A stretch of DNA of 64,000 nucleotides from contig CAIRYG010000012.1 of the NCBI GenBank assembly GCA_903882745.1, positions 93,418 through 157,417 on the forward strand, given 5' to 3'. The DNA comes from an uncultured Gemmatimonadota bacterium (GTDB taxonomy: Bacteria > Gemmatimonadota > Gemmatimonadetes > Gemmatimonadales > Gemmatimonadaceae). Below are positions 36,859-45,851 of the stretch, piece by piece; positions within the stretch are counted from its first letter, which is position 1; each line of letters begins with the position of its first letter. The notes under the pieces are model-generated. The model was not told the DNA's origin, searched no databases, and saw nothing but the letters and a program-made list of their open reading frames with translations. Made by a program: the position numbers and the translations under genes.

Positions 36859-38166
36859 TCAGGCGTAGATCCCGCGCAGGCGATGTACGGTTGCCACACG
36901 GCTGATCGACAGCATGTACGCCGCCGTGCGCATGTTCACCTTATGCTGCTTGGACAGCTGCAACACGGCCTGGAAGCTGTTGACCATGATCTCCTTGAGA
37001 CGGTCGTTCACCACCTGCTCCGTCCAGAAGTAGCCACCGCGATCCTGCACCCACTCGAAGTACGACACCGTCACGCCGCCCGCGTTGGCCAGAATATCCG
37101 GCACCACGAACACGCCCTTCTCGTCGAGGATGGCATCGGCCGCCGCAGTAGTCGGACCGTTCGCTCCTTCGCAGATAACTTTCGCGCGAATCGTGCTCGC
37201 GTTCTTGGTCGTAATGACGTTTTCGAGCGCCGCCGGCACCAAGACATCGACATCGAGGGCAATCAGCTCCTCGTTCGAAATCTGCGTGGCCTTGGTGTAG
37301 CCCTCGAGCACCTTGTGCTTCGCGACGTAGGCAATCGCGTCCGCGACATCGATCCCCTTGGGGTTATGCCAGGCGCCAGTGCGGTCCGAGATCGCGACGA
37401 TCTTGCATCCTTCCTTCGCCAACAGATCCGCGCTCACCGAACCGACATTGCCGAAGCCCTGCACGGCAACAGTCGCGCCCTTGACGGGCATTCCGAGATG
37501 CGCGAGCGCTTCCTTCACGCAGAGCATCACGCCACGTCCCGTCGCCTCGCGGCGCCCGAGCGACCCACCCATCTCCACGGGCTTACCCGTCACGACTGCC
37601 GTCACGGTGTGGCCCACGCGCATGGAATAGGTATCCATAATCCACGCCATCATCCGCTCGTTCGTGTTCACGTCCGGAGCGGGCACGTCGGAATCTGGGC
37701 CAAGCGTCTGAATGATCGACGCCGTGTAACGACGCGTCAGTCGCTCGAGCTCGCCAACACTCATGTTGATCGGGTCGCAAATCACGCCCCCCTTCGCACC
37801 ACCGAAGGGAATGTTCACGACGGCGCACTTCCAGGTCATCCACGCCGCCAGCGCGGTGACTTCGTCCAAGTTGACATTCTTGTCAAAGCGAATGCCACCC
37901 TTGGCTGGGCCACGCGAGGTGTTGTAGAGCACACGAATACCCGTGAACACCTCAACTTCCCCGTTGTCCATCATGACGGGGATATACGTGGTGATCTGCT
38001 TCTCGGGGTGACGCAGCACCTTGTAGATGCCGGGCTCAAGATCCAACAGCTCAGCGGCACGATCGAAGCGCGACATCATCGCTTCGAATGGGTTCTCTTC
38101 CTGAAGGAAACGGTCCTTGTCAGGATGAACGATATTATGGGTCGGCAGCGACGGAACGGATGCCAT
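36859..38166 (-). CDS. Glutamate dehydrogenase
   Basis: Reversible oxidative deamination of glutamate. 435 residues, in the size class of hexameric GDHs such as RocG/GudB. Substrate Lys residues lie in GPAKGGIRF and [21 protein letters not shown], catalytic Asp in [13 protein letters not shown], and dinucleotide motif [15 protein letters not shown]. Whether it uses NAD or NADP cannot be told from this. A 45-nt gap follows lpxK. It is a metabolic outlier in an envelope operon. Confidence 0.94.
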   Translation of the reverse strand: MASVPSLPTHNIVHPDKDRFLQEENPFEAMMSRFDRAAELLDLEPGIYKVLRHPEKQITTYIPVMMDNGEVEVFTGIRVLYNTSRGPAKGGIRFDKNVNLDEVTALAAWMTWKCAVVNIPFGGAKGGVICDPINMSVGELERLTRRYTASIIQTLGPDSDVPAPDVNTNERMMAWIMDTYSMRVGHTVTAVVTGKPVEMGGSLGRREATGRGVMLCVKEALAHLGMPVKGATVAVQGFGNVGSVSADLLAKEGCKIVAISDRTGAWHNPKGIDVADAIAYVAKHKVLEGYTKATQISNEELIALDVDVLVPAALENVITTKNASTIRAKVICEGANGPTTAAADAILDEKGVFVVPDILANAGGVTVSYFEWVQDRGGYFWTEQVVNDRLKEIMVNSFQAVLQLSKQHKVNMRTAAYMLSISRVATVHRLRGIYA

Positions 38167-38211
38167 GGGATGAGTCGTACGTTGGGCCGACTTCAGAGCC
38201 GGCGTGGGCCT

Positions 38212-39237
38212 TCAGATTAACCGCCCGCGGGCTGCCAGTTCCTCGACCACGGCCTGCAACGCACCGCTACCGAACTCGACATCCGCGCGCTGTGAAAGAT
38301 ACCACAAGGGAGGCGCTTGGGCAGGCCACAGGGGCCCGAGTTTCACGGCGTCCTTGAGTGTACAAACGGGCTGTAACCGGGTGCCAGCCGCACGAGCAAG
38401 CTCCTCGGCGTCGCGCGCCGTAAACGGGTGGTGATCCGAAAAGGCCTCCCCGGTAACCAACGCCCCCACACTCCGAACTTGCGACTGAAACGCTCGGGGG
38501 TCCCCGATACCCGAAATCGCGAGCACCGGTACGCCCAGCAAGTTCGCAATCGGGCTGGAGGCCCCTCCAGCCACGGGCACAATCGCGTCCATGGTGAGGT
38601 GGATCACGACCCCCTCAGCACCCGGCGAAAACCGCAGTGCGCTGGAGAGCAACTCCTTGGCGCGCAGCGCGGACGCCTGCTTGCGCGTGACCGCGACAAC
38701 GTGCGCTCGCGCCAGACTTTCCAATGGCTCGCGCCAGGGCCCCGCTGGGAGCGACCGCACCGGCCCACGACGGTCCGCGGACAGCAACACCATGTCCACG
38801 TCACGGCGAGCACGCCGATGCTGAAATGCATCATCGAGCACAACCACGTTCGCGCCGGCTGCTCGGGCCTGCACGGTGCCCGCCACTCGATCCGGATTCG
38901 CAATCACCGGTATCCCGGGATTCAACCGCCGGTGGACAAGCACCTCATCCTCACCGTACCCACGCAGTACGACCGCCGGACGCGCACCGGCCGCCTGCAG
39001 GCGCTCCACAAGCCACGCGGCAACGGGAGTCTTTCCTGTGCCCCCCACCGTCAGGTTCCCGACACTGATACTGGGCAGCGCGAGCGCGTGCGAGGACAGC
39101 ATTCCCGCATCAAACGCCCGATTCCGGAGTGTCGTCACCCCGCCGTAGAGCCAGCCGATTGGTGTCAGGAGCGTGCGCATCGCCCGTCCATAGGGCTTGG
39201 ACGATTCCCAAATCGTATCGACGTGCGACCTATGCAC
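38212..39237 (-). CDS. lpxK: Tetraacyldisaccharide 4'-kinase
   Basis: Phosphorylates lipid A disaccharide at the 4' position. 341 residues. An amphipathic N-terminus IWESSKPYGRAMRTLLTPIGWLYG is typical, then P-loop VGNLTVGGTGKTPVAAWL and DDAFQHRRARRDVD. GTG at 39237 gives the complete N-terminal helix and overlaps the acyltransferase stop by 8 nt. The next ATG (MRTLL) would cut the conserved IW..P segment. Confidence 0.94.
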   Translation of the reverse strand: MHRSHVDTIWESSKPYGRAMRTLLTPIGWLYGGVTTLRNRAFDAGMLSSHALALPSISVGNLTVGGTGKTPVAAWLVERLQAAGARPAVVLRGYGEDEVLVHRRLNPGIPVIANPDRVAGTVQARAAGANVVVLDDAFQHRRARRDVDMVLLSADRRGPVRSLPAGPWREPLESLARAHVVAVTRKQASALRAKELLSSALRFSPGAEGVVIHLTMDAIVPVAGGASSPIANLLGVPVLAISGIGDPRAFQSQVRSVGALVTGEAFSDHHPFTARDAEELARAAGTRLQPVCTLKDAVKLGPLWPAQAPPLWYLSQRADVEFGSGALQAVVEELAARGRLI

Positions 39238-39955
39238 GGGGAGCGGTAGGCGGTACTGCGCGCGTTCCCTCACCACGCTCAGCGGCGAGGCGCTCGGCCG
39301 TCGCAACCGCGGCATCCAGGTCCTGCTCAAACTCCTCGGCTTGTTCGATCGCGGTAGCCGAGGAATCCCCCTGCACAAATTTGGGCTCGCCAAACACGAG
39401 CTGAATCCGCGCGAAAGGCTTCGGAATCGTAAAGCTGTCCCAGCCTTTGAGGCGCCAGGCACGGTCGACGTGCAGCGCGTAGGGGACAATCGGAACGCCC
39501 GTCCGCTGCGCCGCGACCAGCGCGCCCGCCTGATACTTGTGCACCGGCCCGCGCGGCCCGTCGGGGGTAATGGCAATCGTCGACCCGCCACGGAGCTCAC
39601 GCAGCAACGCAACCAGCGCTTCGCGTCCACCGCGCGTCGACGATCCACGCACCGTACGGTACCCCACCGATTCAATCACTCGGGTAATCACTTCCCCATC
39701 GCGCGAGGAGCTCACGAGCACCACAATGCCGCGTCCGCGCATGTACCAAGCCAGCGGGAGGAGCTGCCCATGCCAGAGGCCAAGGATCAATCCCTTCCCC
39801 CCTGCCGTCGACCGCCGGACAACATCCTCGTTCTGCACCCGCCAGCGCCAGGTGGCGCCGAGCAGCTGTAGGGCAAGAATCCCGAGGGGCACGCCGATTC
39901 GAACACGCCAGTCCACCTTAGGGGTAATGGCGGGCTCACTCGTGGGCGCCGTCAC
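39230..39955 (-). CDS. DUF374 lysophospholipid acyltransferase-like protein, candidate lipid A late acyltransferase (LpxJ type)
   Basis: 241 residues, N-terminal membrane helix (about 15-35), then LPLAT motifs LILGLWHGQLLPL (catalytic His), SSSRDGEVITR, and ITPDGPRGPVHKYQAG. The DUF374 family includes LpxJ, which adds a secondary acyl chain to lipid A in Epsilonproteobacteria. Placement between lpxB and lpxK argues for a role on the tetraacyl disaccharide. GTG at 39955 overlaps the lpxB stop (GTGA). No canonical LpxL/M is present here. The lpxJ identity is inferred. Confidence 0.85.
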   Translation of the reverse strand: MTAPTSEPAITPKVDWRVRIGVPLGILALQLLGATWRWRVQNEDVVRRSTAGGKGLILGLWHGQLLPLAWYMRGRGIVVLVSSSRDGEVITRVIESVGYRTVRGSSTRGGREALVALLRELRGGSTIAITPDGPRGPVHKYQAGALVAAQRTGVPIVPYALHVDRAWRLKGWDSFTIPKPFARIQLVFGEPKFVQGDSSATAIEQAEEFEQDLDAAVATAERLAAERGEGTRAVPPTAPRA

Positions 39956-41058
39956 GCGACCATCCCCGACGCCATGAGCGCCACACGCTCCGACGCCCCC
40001 GGCGTGCCGAGTCGCGCCCGAACCTCGCCAAGGCCGGCGAGCATCGCGGTGCGCTCCGGCGACGACGCCGCAAAGAGCGGCAGCAGCGCGTCCGCGACAC
40101 GCACCGGCTCGAAATCGTCCTGCACAAACTCCCGCGCCACACGCCGTCCCGCGACGATATTCAGTAGCCCAATGTGCGCGATCTTCACGAGGCGCTTGGC
40201 GATCATATAGCTGATGGGGCTCGTGCGATACACAATCGCGCACGGGCAGCCGGCCACCGCCGCCTCGAGCGTCGTCGTGCCACTCTTGCACAGCGCGACA
40301 TCGGCCGCGCGCAGCACATCGAAGGACGCCGAGCGAATCATCGGAAACGGGATCTGCGCGTTCCGGAGGTCAATGGTCGGCGCAACGCTGACGACGACCC
40401 TCAGGCCGGGCCGACGCGCCTCGAGCTGACGTGCCACCGCAACAAAATCGGCCAGATGCCGCACAATTTCTTCCGGACGACTGCCCGGGAATAACGCCAG
40501 AACCTCGCCATCCTCAGGAAGCCCAATCCGGCGCCGCGCTTCGGCGCGATCGGGCATCGCCTGCGCACGGTCGAGCAACGGATGCCCAACGAACGTCGCA
40601 TCAATGCCGTGCGCGCGCAACAACTCCTCCTCAAACGGAAGAATCACCGCGGCGCGCGTGATGACCTCGGCCATCGTCTTCAACCGACCGGCCTTCCACG
40701 CCCAAACTTGCGGCGTGATGTAATACAGCACAGGAATGCCCGCCGCCTTGGCCGCAGCCGCCACGCGCATATTGAATCCCGGGTAGTCAATCAAAATGAC
40801 TAACGCGACATTGCCTGTGGCAAAGCGGGCACGCAGCAGCTTGAGCAACCGCCAATGCCACGGCAAATGGCGGATCACCTCAACAAAGCCGACCACTCCT
40901 TCCGGCTTCGCGAGCATCGTCACCCCCGCCTCCTCCATCCGCGCCCCACCCGTGCCGGCGAGCGCAAGGTCCGGCCGCAAAATACGCAGCCGTTCCGCGA
41001 GTTTAGCGCCGTGCAGATCGCCCGACGCCTCCCCCGCTAGGATCAGGATCTCACGCAC
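39952..41058 (-). CDS. lpxB: Lipid A disaccharide synthase
   Basis: Joins UDP-diacyl-GlcN and lipid X into the disaccharide, peripheral at the inner membrane. 368 residues of GT-B type with ILAGEASGDLHGA at the start, YYITPQVWAWKAGR, VGHPLLD and LFPGSRPEEI. GTG at 41058 is chosen: it places the ILAGEASGD strand at residue 4 and overlaps the oxidoreductase stop by 8 nt. A longer frame to 41238 is Arg/Ser-rich and not homologous. Confidence 0.95.
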   Translation of the reverse strand: MREILILAGEASGDLHGAKLAERLRILRPDLALAGTGGARMEEAGVTMLAKPEGVVGFVEVIRHLPWHWRLLKLLRARFATGNVALVILIDYPGFNMRVAAAAKAAGIPVLYYITPQVWAWKAGRLKTMAEVITRAAVILPFEEELLRAHGIDATFVGHPLLDRAQAMPDRAEARRRIGLPEDGEVLALFPGSRPEEIVRHLADFVAVARQLEARRPGLRVVVSVAPTIDLRNAQIPFPMIRSASFDVLRAADVALCKSGTTTLEAAVAGCPCAIVYRTSPISYMIAKRLVKIAHIGLLNIVAGRRVAREFVQDDFEPVRVADALLPLFAASSPERTAMLAGLGEVRARLGTPGASERVALMASGMVA

Positions 41059-42055
41059 CCAACGGCCCGGCCAATGCCGCGGCGGGCAATGTCCGCCGGA
41101 TATCATCGATGATCCGGAGCGCGACCGCGAGCGCATCGCGCCCGTCCTGGCCAGAAACCGCGACCGGCACTTCTCCACGGCAGGCGGACACAAAGCTTTC
41201 GAGCTCGAGGCGCAGCGGCTCGCCCTCGGGTGCGTCAATGGGCACGCGCTCCACGAAGGCTTCGAGTGGCTGCGCCGTCTTGATCATGGTGGGAAGATCC
41301 ATGTCGTCGCGCATCCGGTACATCTCGCCCGTTCCCGCCGCGAGATCCAGCGAGAGGTACCCGTTCCGCTGGAAGATGCGCAGCTTGCGCATCCGATCTT
41401 TCGACACGCGGCTCGCTGTAATCGTGGCGACAGCCCCCGTCTCAAACGTGATGCGCGCGTTGGCGATATCCACCGACGGCGTGAGCACCGGGATGCCAAC
41501 CGCCGAGACGTCCTTCACCTTGGCGCCAGTCAGCGTCAAGAGCAGGTCGATGTCGTGAATCATCAAATCCAAGACCACGGCGACGTCAGAGCCGCGGGGG
41601 TTGAACGGCGCGAGACGATCGCTGTCAATGAACAGCGGATCCTTCACGTGCGGCAACGCGGCGCGGATCGCCCGATTAAAGCGTTCGATGTGCCCGATCT
41701 GCACCAACGCGCCCGTGCGCTGCGCAATCGCGAGCAGTTCGTCTGCCTCCTCGATGGTCGTGGTGATCGGTTTCTCAATCAACACGTGCTTCCCCGCCTC
41801 AAGCGCGGCCTTGGCTACGACATGATGGTAGCTGGTCGGCACCGCGATCGAGACAACATCCACTTCCGCGAGTAGCGCCTCAATCGACGGGAACGCGCGG
41901 ATCCCGAGCTCGCGCGAGACGGTGCCCGCGCGATCGGTGTTCGACTCAAAAAATCCACGGAAACTTGCCCCACGCACCTCACGCAACAGTCGCGCGTGAT
42001 GATACCCCAAGCTTCCCGTGCCAATAACACCCACGCGCAATGGTCCACCACTCAT
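41051..42055 (-). CDS. Gfo/Idh/MocA family oxidoreductase in the lipid A operon
   Basis: 334 residues. Rossmann VGVIGTGSLGYHHARLL, then VLIEKPITTT with the active-site Lys, and DLMIHDIDLLL carrying the catalytic His-Asp pair. No signal peptide. It overlaps lpxA (ATGA) and lpxB (8 nt). Other bacteria place lpxI or gnnA in this area. GnnA, also Gfo/Idh, oxidises UDP-GlcNAc at C3 for amide-linked lipid A, with aminotransferase GnnB as partner. No aminotransferase is seen here, so function is open. Confidence 0.85.
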   Translation of the reverse strand: MSGGPLRVGVIGTGSLGYHHARLLREVRGASFRGFFESNTDRAGTVSRELGIRAFPSIEALLAEVDVVSIAVPTSYHHVVAKAALEAGKHVLIEKPITTTIEEADELLAIAQRTGALVQIGHIERFNRAIRAALPHVKDPLFIDSDRLAPFNPRGSDVAVVLDLMIHDIDLLLTLTGAKVKDVSAVGIPVLTPSVDIANARITFETGAVATITASRVSKDRMRKLRIFQRNGYLSLDLAAGTGEMYRMRDDMDLPTMIKTAQPLEAFVERVPIDAPEGEPLRLELESFVSACRGEVPVAVSGQDGRDALAVALRIIDDIRRTLPAAALAGPLGA

Positions 42056-42828
42056 GTCGTCACTCCACGGCCGCTGGCCTCGACGAATGCAATAATCTGC
42101 TGAATTTCTTCATACATATGCAGCTCGGCACGCGCCTGCTCCATCGCCTGACTGACGTTCTTGTCTGAGTTGAAGAAAATGCGATACGACTTTTTAATCT
42201 CCGCAATCACATCGTCCTTGAACCCACGACGCTGCAACCCGACGCTATTAAGACCGTACAACTTGATGGGATTCCCCACCGCGCGCACGAACGGAGGGAC
42301 GTCCTTGGAAATGCGGGAGGCACCACCGATAAATGCATGTCGGCCGATCTTCGCAAACTGGTGCACTGCACACAGGCCGGAAATAATGACCCAATCCTCG
42401 ACCGTGACATGCCCGGCAAGCTGCGACCCGTTGCTGATAATCACATGGTCACCCACATGACAATCGTGCGCGAGATGCGTGTACGACATCAGGAAACAGT
42501 GCTTCCCCACCGTCGTGCGCATCGACTGTGACGTCCCGCGATTGATCGTGGCGTACTCACGAATCGTCGTAAAGTCGCCAATCTCAACGGTCGTCCGCTC
42601 TCCGGCGAACTTCAGGTCCTGCGGCTTGCCGCCAAGGACCGACCCAATGCCGACGGTCACCTGCTGTCCGAGGATCACATTCTCTTCGAGCGTGGCGCGC
42701 GCCTGAATGACACTCCCCGCGCCCACAATGCAGTTCGGCCCGATCAGCGCCCACGGGCCAACCTCAACGTCGGAGGCCAGTTGCGCCGACGGATCGACGA
42801 TGGCCGTCGCATGGATGCGCGGACTCAT
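42052..42828 (-). CDS. lpxA: UDP-N-acetylglucosamine acyltransferase
   Basis: First step of lipid A synthesis, transfer of a 3-hydroxyacyl chain to UDP-GlcNAc. 258 residues, left-handed beta-helix hexapeptide repeats from residue 5 to about 180, catalytic His121 in THLAHDC, and the helical C-terminus after [13 protein letters not shown] at 42828 overlaps the lpxC/fabZ stop as ATGA and starts at the first repeat. Acyl or UDP-GlcNAc3N specificity cannot be read with confidence. Confidence 0.95.
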   Translation of the reverse strand: MSPRIHATAIVDPSAQLASDVEVGPWALIGPNCIVGAGSVIQARATLEENVILGQQVTVGIGSVLGGKPQDLKFAGERTTVEIGDFTTIREYATINRGTSQSMRTTVGKHCFLMSYTHLAHDCHVGDHVIISNGSQLAGHVTVEDWVIISGLCAVHQFAKIGRHAFIGGASRISKDVPPFVRAVGNPIKLYGLNSVGLQRRGFKDDVIAEIKKSYRIFFNSDKNVSQAMEQARAELHMYEEIQQIIAFVEASGRGVTT

Positions 42829-44105
42829 CGGTCGCGAACGATTGCGGCCATCTCGGCCTCGCACACGATTTCACCATCCACCTTCGCCACCCCATACATA
42901 CGGCAGATGCGCCCACGCACCTGCGTCATTTCGAGCTCGAAACGCAGTGTATCGCCAGGCCGGACCGGCTTGCGGAACTTCACGTTGTCGAGCGACATGA
43001 AGTACACGACCTTGTTCGTATGGTCGCTCACCGTTCCCATCAGCAGCGGGCACGACACCTGCGCCATCGCTTCCACGATCAACACCCCAGGCATAATGGG
43101 ATGCCCCGGGAAATGGCCTTGGAAGAACGGCTCGTTGATCGTCACATTTTTGATGCCGACAATCCGCTTCCCTTCCTCAATCTGAAGGATCCGATCCACG
43201 AGCAGGAACGGATAACGGTGTGGCAGGATTTTCATCAGTTCTTCGGCTTCAATGACCCGATTCTCCAATTGACCCTCCCGGCGACTCTGCGCCAGCATCT
43301 CACGCACCAGTGCCACCGTGCCTCGGTGACTCGGCTTCGTTGCAGTAATCTTTCCTCGCACCCGCCGTCCGGCGAGCGCGAGATCGCCCACGACGTCGAG
43401 GGCCTTGTGCCGCACGAATTCATCAGGCCAGCGTAGCGTGTTGCCAACCACGCCCTCGGCATCGAGGGCGAGCGCATTGTCCGTGCTGGCACCCTGAATG
43501 AGCCCCTTGGCCCGCAACGCCTCGACTTCGTGAAAGAAGCCGAACGTACGCGCCCCCGCGAGCTCCTTGGCAAACACGGCAGGCGTGACTTTCCACGACC
43601 CCTTCTGCTCGCCGACTAACGGGTGCGGAAAGTCAATCGTGACGTCGACCTGCAACGCGTTGGCGGGCTCCACCACATACACGCTCTCCCCAGACTCCAC
43701 CCGCAGCGTCTCGTGTAGGCGAATATCGAGCACTTCGCCGCGCTGTTCGCGAGCGCCTGCCTTCAGCAGCGCGTCAAGAAAGGGCATCGCACTGCCATCG
43801 AGAATCGGCGGCTCGGCCGCATCCATCTCGATAATCAGATCATCGATGCCTGCTCCAACGACCGCCGCGAGCACGTGCTCAACGGTGTGCAACGCCTGCT
43901 CGCCCTCTCCGAGCTGGGTCCGGCGCTCGCTCTCGATCGCGTGCTCAACCAGCGCGGGGGTTTCGGGCTTTCCCTCAAGGTCGACGCGCCGAAAGCGGAT
44001 TCCCGTATCAGGTGCGGCTGGGACGAACGCCAAGCGACACTGCCGCCCGAGGTGAAGACCAATCCCGTCGAGCTCCACCCGCATACCGACCGTGCGGCGA
44101 CTCAT
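42825..44105 (-). CDS. lpxC/fabZ: Bifunctional LpxC-FabZ: UDP-3-O-acyl-GlcNAc deacetylase fused to 3-hydroxyacyl-ACP dehydratase
   Basis: 426 residues in two domains. LpxC (about 1-275): zinc ligands His77 (TVEH), His233 and Asp237 (VRHKALD), general acid His260, and [18 protein letters not shown]. FabZ (about 280-426): [13 protein letters not shown], catalytic His331 in GHFPGHP and Glu345 in VEAMAQ. All key residues are present, so both activities are expected. Such fusions occur in Bacteroidetes and some other diderms. ATG 44105 overlaps the lpxD stop as ATGA. Confidence 0.96.
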   Translation of the reverse strand: MSRRTVGMRVELDGIGLHLGRQCRLAFVPAAPDTGIRFRRVDLEGKPETPALVEHAIESERRTQLGEGEQALHTVEHVLAAVVGAGIDDLIIEMDAAEPPILDGSAMPFLDALLKAGAREQRGEVLDIRLHETLRVESGESVYVVEPANALQVDVTIDFPHPLVGEQKGSWKVTPAVFAKELAGARTFGFFHEVEALRAKGLIQGASTDNALALDAEGVVGNTLRWPDEFVRHKALDVVGDLALAGRRVRGKITATKPSHRGTVALVREMLAQSRREGQLENRVIEAEELMKILPHRYPFLLVDRILQIEEGKRIVGIKNVTINEPFFQGHFPGHPIMPGVLIVEAMAQVSCPLLMGTVSDHTNKVVYFMSLDNVKFRKPVRPGDTLRFELEMTQVRGRICRMYGVAKVDGEIVCEAEMAAIVRDR

Positions 44106-45142
44106 GGCTGCTTCGCCGCGTCCAGCAGCGCCTCGAGCTCTTTGAGTCGAGCCGCCAACCGATGCAGGGATGCATCCTTCCGGAGCTCCTCTCGATGCGG
44201 CCGTGCCGGCGTTCCCGACCACGTCTCCCCAGCGGGGACATCGCGAAACACCGCAGCGCGCGCGGCCAAGCGAGCGCCAGTGCCGACCTCGAGATGCCCG
44301 GCCGCACCCGACTGCCCGGCGAAAATCACGCCGTCACCAATGTGCGTGCTCCCGGAGATGCCCACGTGCGCCATAAACAGGCACAGACGCCCGATACGCA
44401 CGTTGTGCCCCACATGGACCAGATTGTCGAGCTTCGAGCCAGCACCGATGACCGTGTCGTCAATGCTGCCGCGATCAATGGTGCTATTTGCACCGATCTC
44501 GACATCGTCGCCAATGACACACCGTCCAACGTGCGGAATCTTTTGATGCGCGCCGCCCTGATACACGTACCCGAAACCATCGCTCCCGATTCGGGCACCG
44601 CTATGCAGCACGACGCGCGCCCCAACGACCGTCCCCGAATAGAGCGTCACCTGCGGATGGAGCCGCGACTGCGCCCCGACCGTCACACCATCACCGACCA
44701 CGCAACTGGCACCAATCCACGCGCCGTCGCCAATCACCGCACCGGCTCCAATGACCGCCAGCGCATCCACACGCGCTCCGGCCGCGACGTCGGCGGACGG
44801 GTCGACAACTGACGACGGATGGATGCCGGCGACGAAATCAAGCTGCGGATAAAAGGTCGGCAAGAGCGCGAGCATCGCTTCGTGCGGCTTGGCGACAATC
44901 ACGCGGTTCACACACAGCCCTGGCGTCTCCGCGAGCTCCGGCGACACCAGCACCACGCCGGCGCGCGACGTCGCGAAGAGCTCGCCGTACCCAGCTTTCG
45001 CAAAAAACGAAACCTGTGCCCCCGTGGCGCGATCGAGCGGCGCAACACCACGCACCACACAGTCGGGATCACCCACCACAACGCCGTTGACCGCCACAGC
45101 AATTGCTGAGGCGGTCATCGTAGGAGTCGTACGGGCGGTCAT
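44102..45142 (-). CDS. lpxD: UDP-3-O-acylglucosamine N-acyltransferase
   Basis: Third step of lipid A synthesis. 346 residues: N-terminal uridine-binding domain (1-105), hexapeptide beta-helix (about 110-300) with DNLVHVGHNVRIG carrying the catalytic His, and a helical tail. An in-frame ATG 24 nt later (45118) is an alternative start. No good Shine-Dalgarno sequence is seen for either. Confidence 0.95.
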   Translation of the reverse strand: MTARTTPTMTASAIAVAVNGVVVGDPDCVVRGVAPLDRATGAQVSFFAKAGYGELFATSRAGVVLVSPELAETPGLCVNRVIVAKPHEAMLALLPTFYPQLDFVAGIHPSSVVDPSADVAAGARVDALAVIGAGAVIGDGAWIGASCVVGDGVTVGAQSRLHPQVTLYSGTVVGARVVLHSGARIGSDGFGYVYQGGAHQKIPHVGRCVIGDDVEIGANSTIDRGSIDDTVIGAGSKLDNLVHVGHNVRIGRLCLFMAHVGISGSTHIGDGVIFAGQSGAAGHLEVGTGARLAARAAVFRDVPAGETWSGTPARPHREELRKDASLHRLAARLKELEALLDAAKQP

Positions 45143-45189
45143 GCGGAGGGGGTTCCGCGGAGCGTCCGGGCGCCGTCGCCCGACCGCGC

Positions 45190-45840
45190 TTAGTTCGCCG
45201 GCTTCTTGACGCCAGCAGGCGCCGGGACCGGCTTCTTGTCCTCCGCCTTCTTTTCGTCCGCCGGCTTCTTCACGTCCTTGGCATCCTTCTTCGCGTCGCC
45301 AGCCTTAGGGGCAGGAATCGTGCGCAACTTCGCAATCACGCGATCCGAGATATCCAGGTTCTTGTCGGCCGCGACAATGCCCGAGGCATTCGCGACGTCA
45401 AACAGGAACGTGTAGTTGCCGTCAACGCGGACATCCTCAAGCACGAGCTTGATCTGGTCGAGGATCGGAGCCATGAGCTCATTCTGACGCCCCTGCATCG
45501 CCGTTTCCATGTCCTGCGCGCGCTGCTGCATGTCCGCCTGGCGCTGCCCGAGCGTCTTTTCGCGCGCGTCACGCTGCGCCTGCGTCAACGTCGGCATCAC
45601 CTTCTTGTATTCGTCAATCGCGGCCTGCAGCGAGTCGCTCATCTTCTTCGCCTTGTCCTGCATGAGCGTGGCTTCTTTCTGCAGCTGAGCCTCCGCGTCG
45701 GGACGTCCCGGTGCGGCCTCAAGGATGTTACGCGTGTTGACGTACGCAATCTTCAGCGGAGCGGTCTGCGCGCTGAGCGGCGCCGCAGCGGCCAGCGCAA
45801 GAAGGATGGCGGCGTTGCGCGCCCGGGCAAGGTAAGACAT
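45190..45840 (-). CDS. skp: OmpH/Skp-family periplasmic chaperone
   Basis: Holds unfolded outer-membrane proteins on the way to BamA. 216 residues. Signal peptide with predicted cleavage after LSA-Q (about residue 23-25), then KIAYVNTRNILEAAPG and a long coiled coil (about 45-130). The last ~40 residues are a Lys/Ala/Pro-rich tail, absent from E. coli Skp. ATG 45840 has GGGAG upstream. It follows bamA by 11 nt. Confidence 0.88.
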   Translation of the reverse strand: MSYLARARNAAILLALAAAAPLSAQTAPLKIAYVNTRNILEAAPGRPDAEAQLQKEATLMQDKAKKMSDSLQAAIDEYKKVMPTLTQAQRDAREKTLGQRQADMQQRAQDMETAMQGRQNELMAPILDQIKLVLEDVRVDGNYTFLFDVANASGIVAADKNLDISDRVIAKLRTIPAPKAGDAKKDAKDVKKPADEKKAEDKKPVPAPAGVKKPAN

Positions 45841-45851
45841 GAGAACTCCCA

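Noticed and set aside
36883..38220. Open frame of 445 codons opposite glutamate dehydrogenase
   Set aside because: Antisense shadow of a strongly conserved gene, His/Arg-rich, no domain.
41059..41238. Longer lpxB start at 41238
   Set aside because: Extra residues are Arg/Ser-rich and lie in the oxidoreductase gene. LpxB starts with the ILAGEASGD strand.
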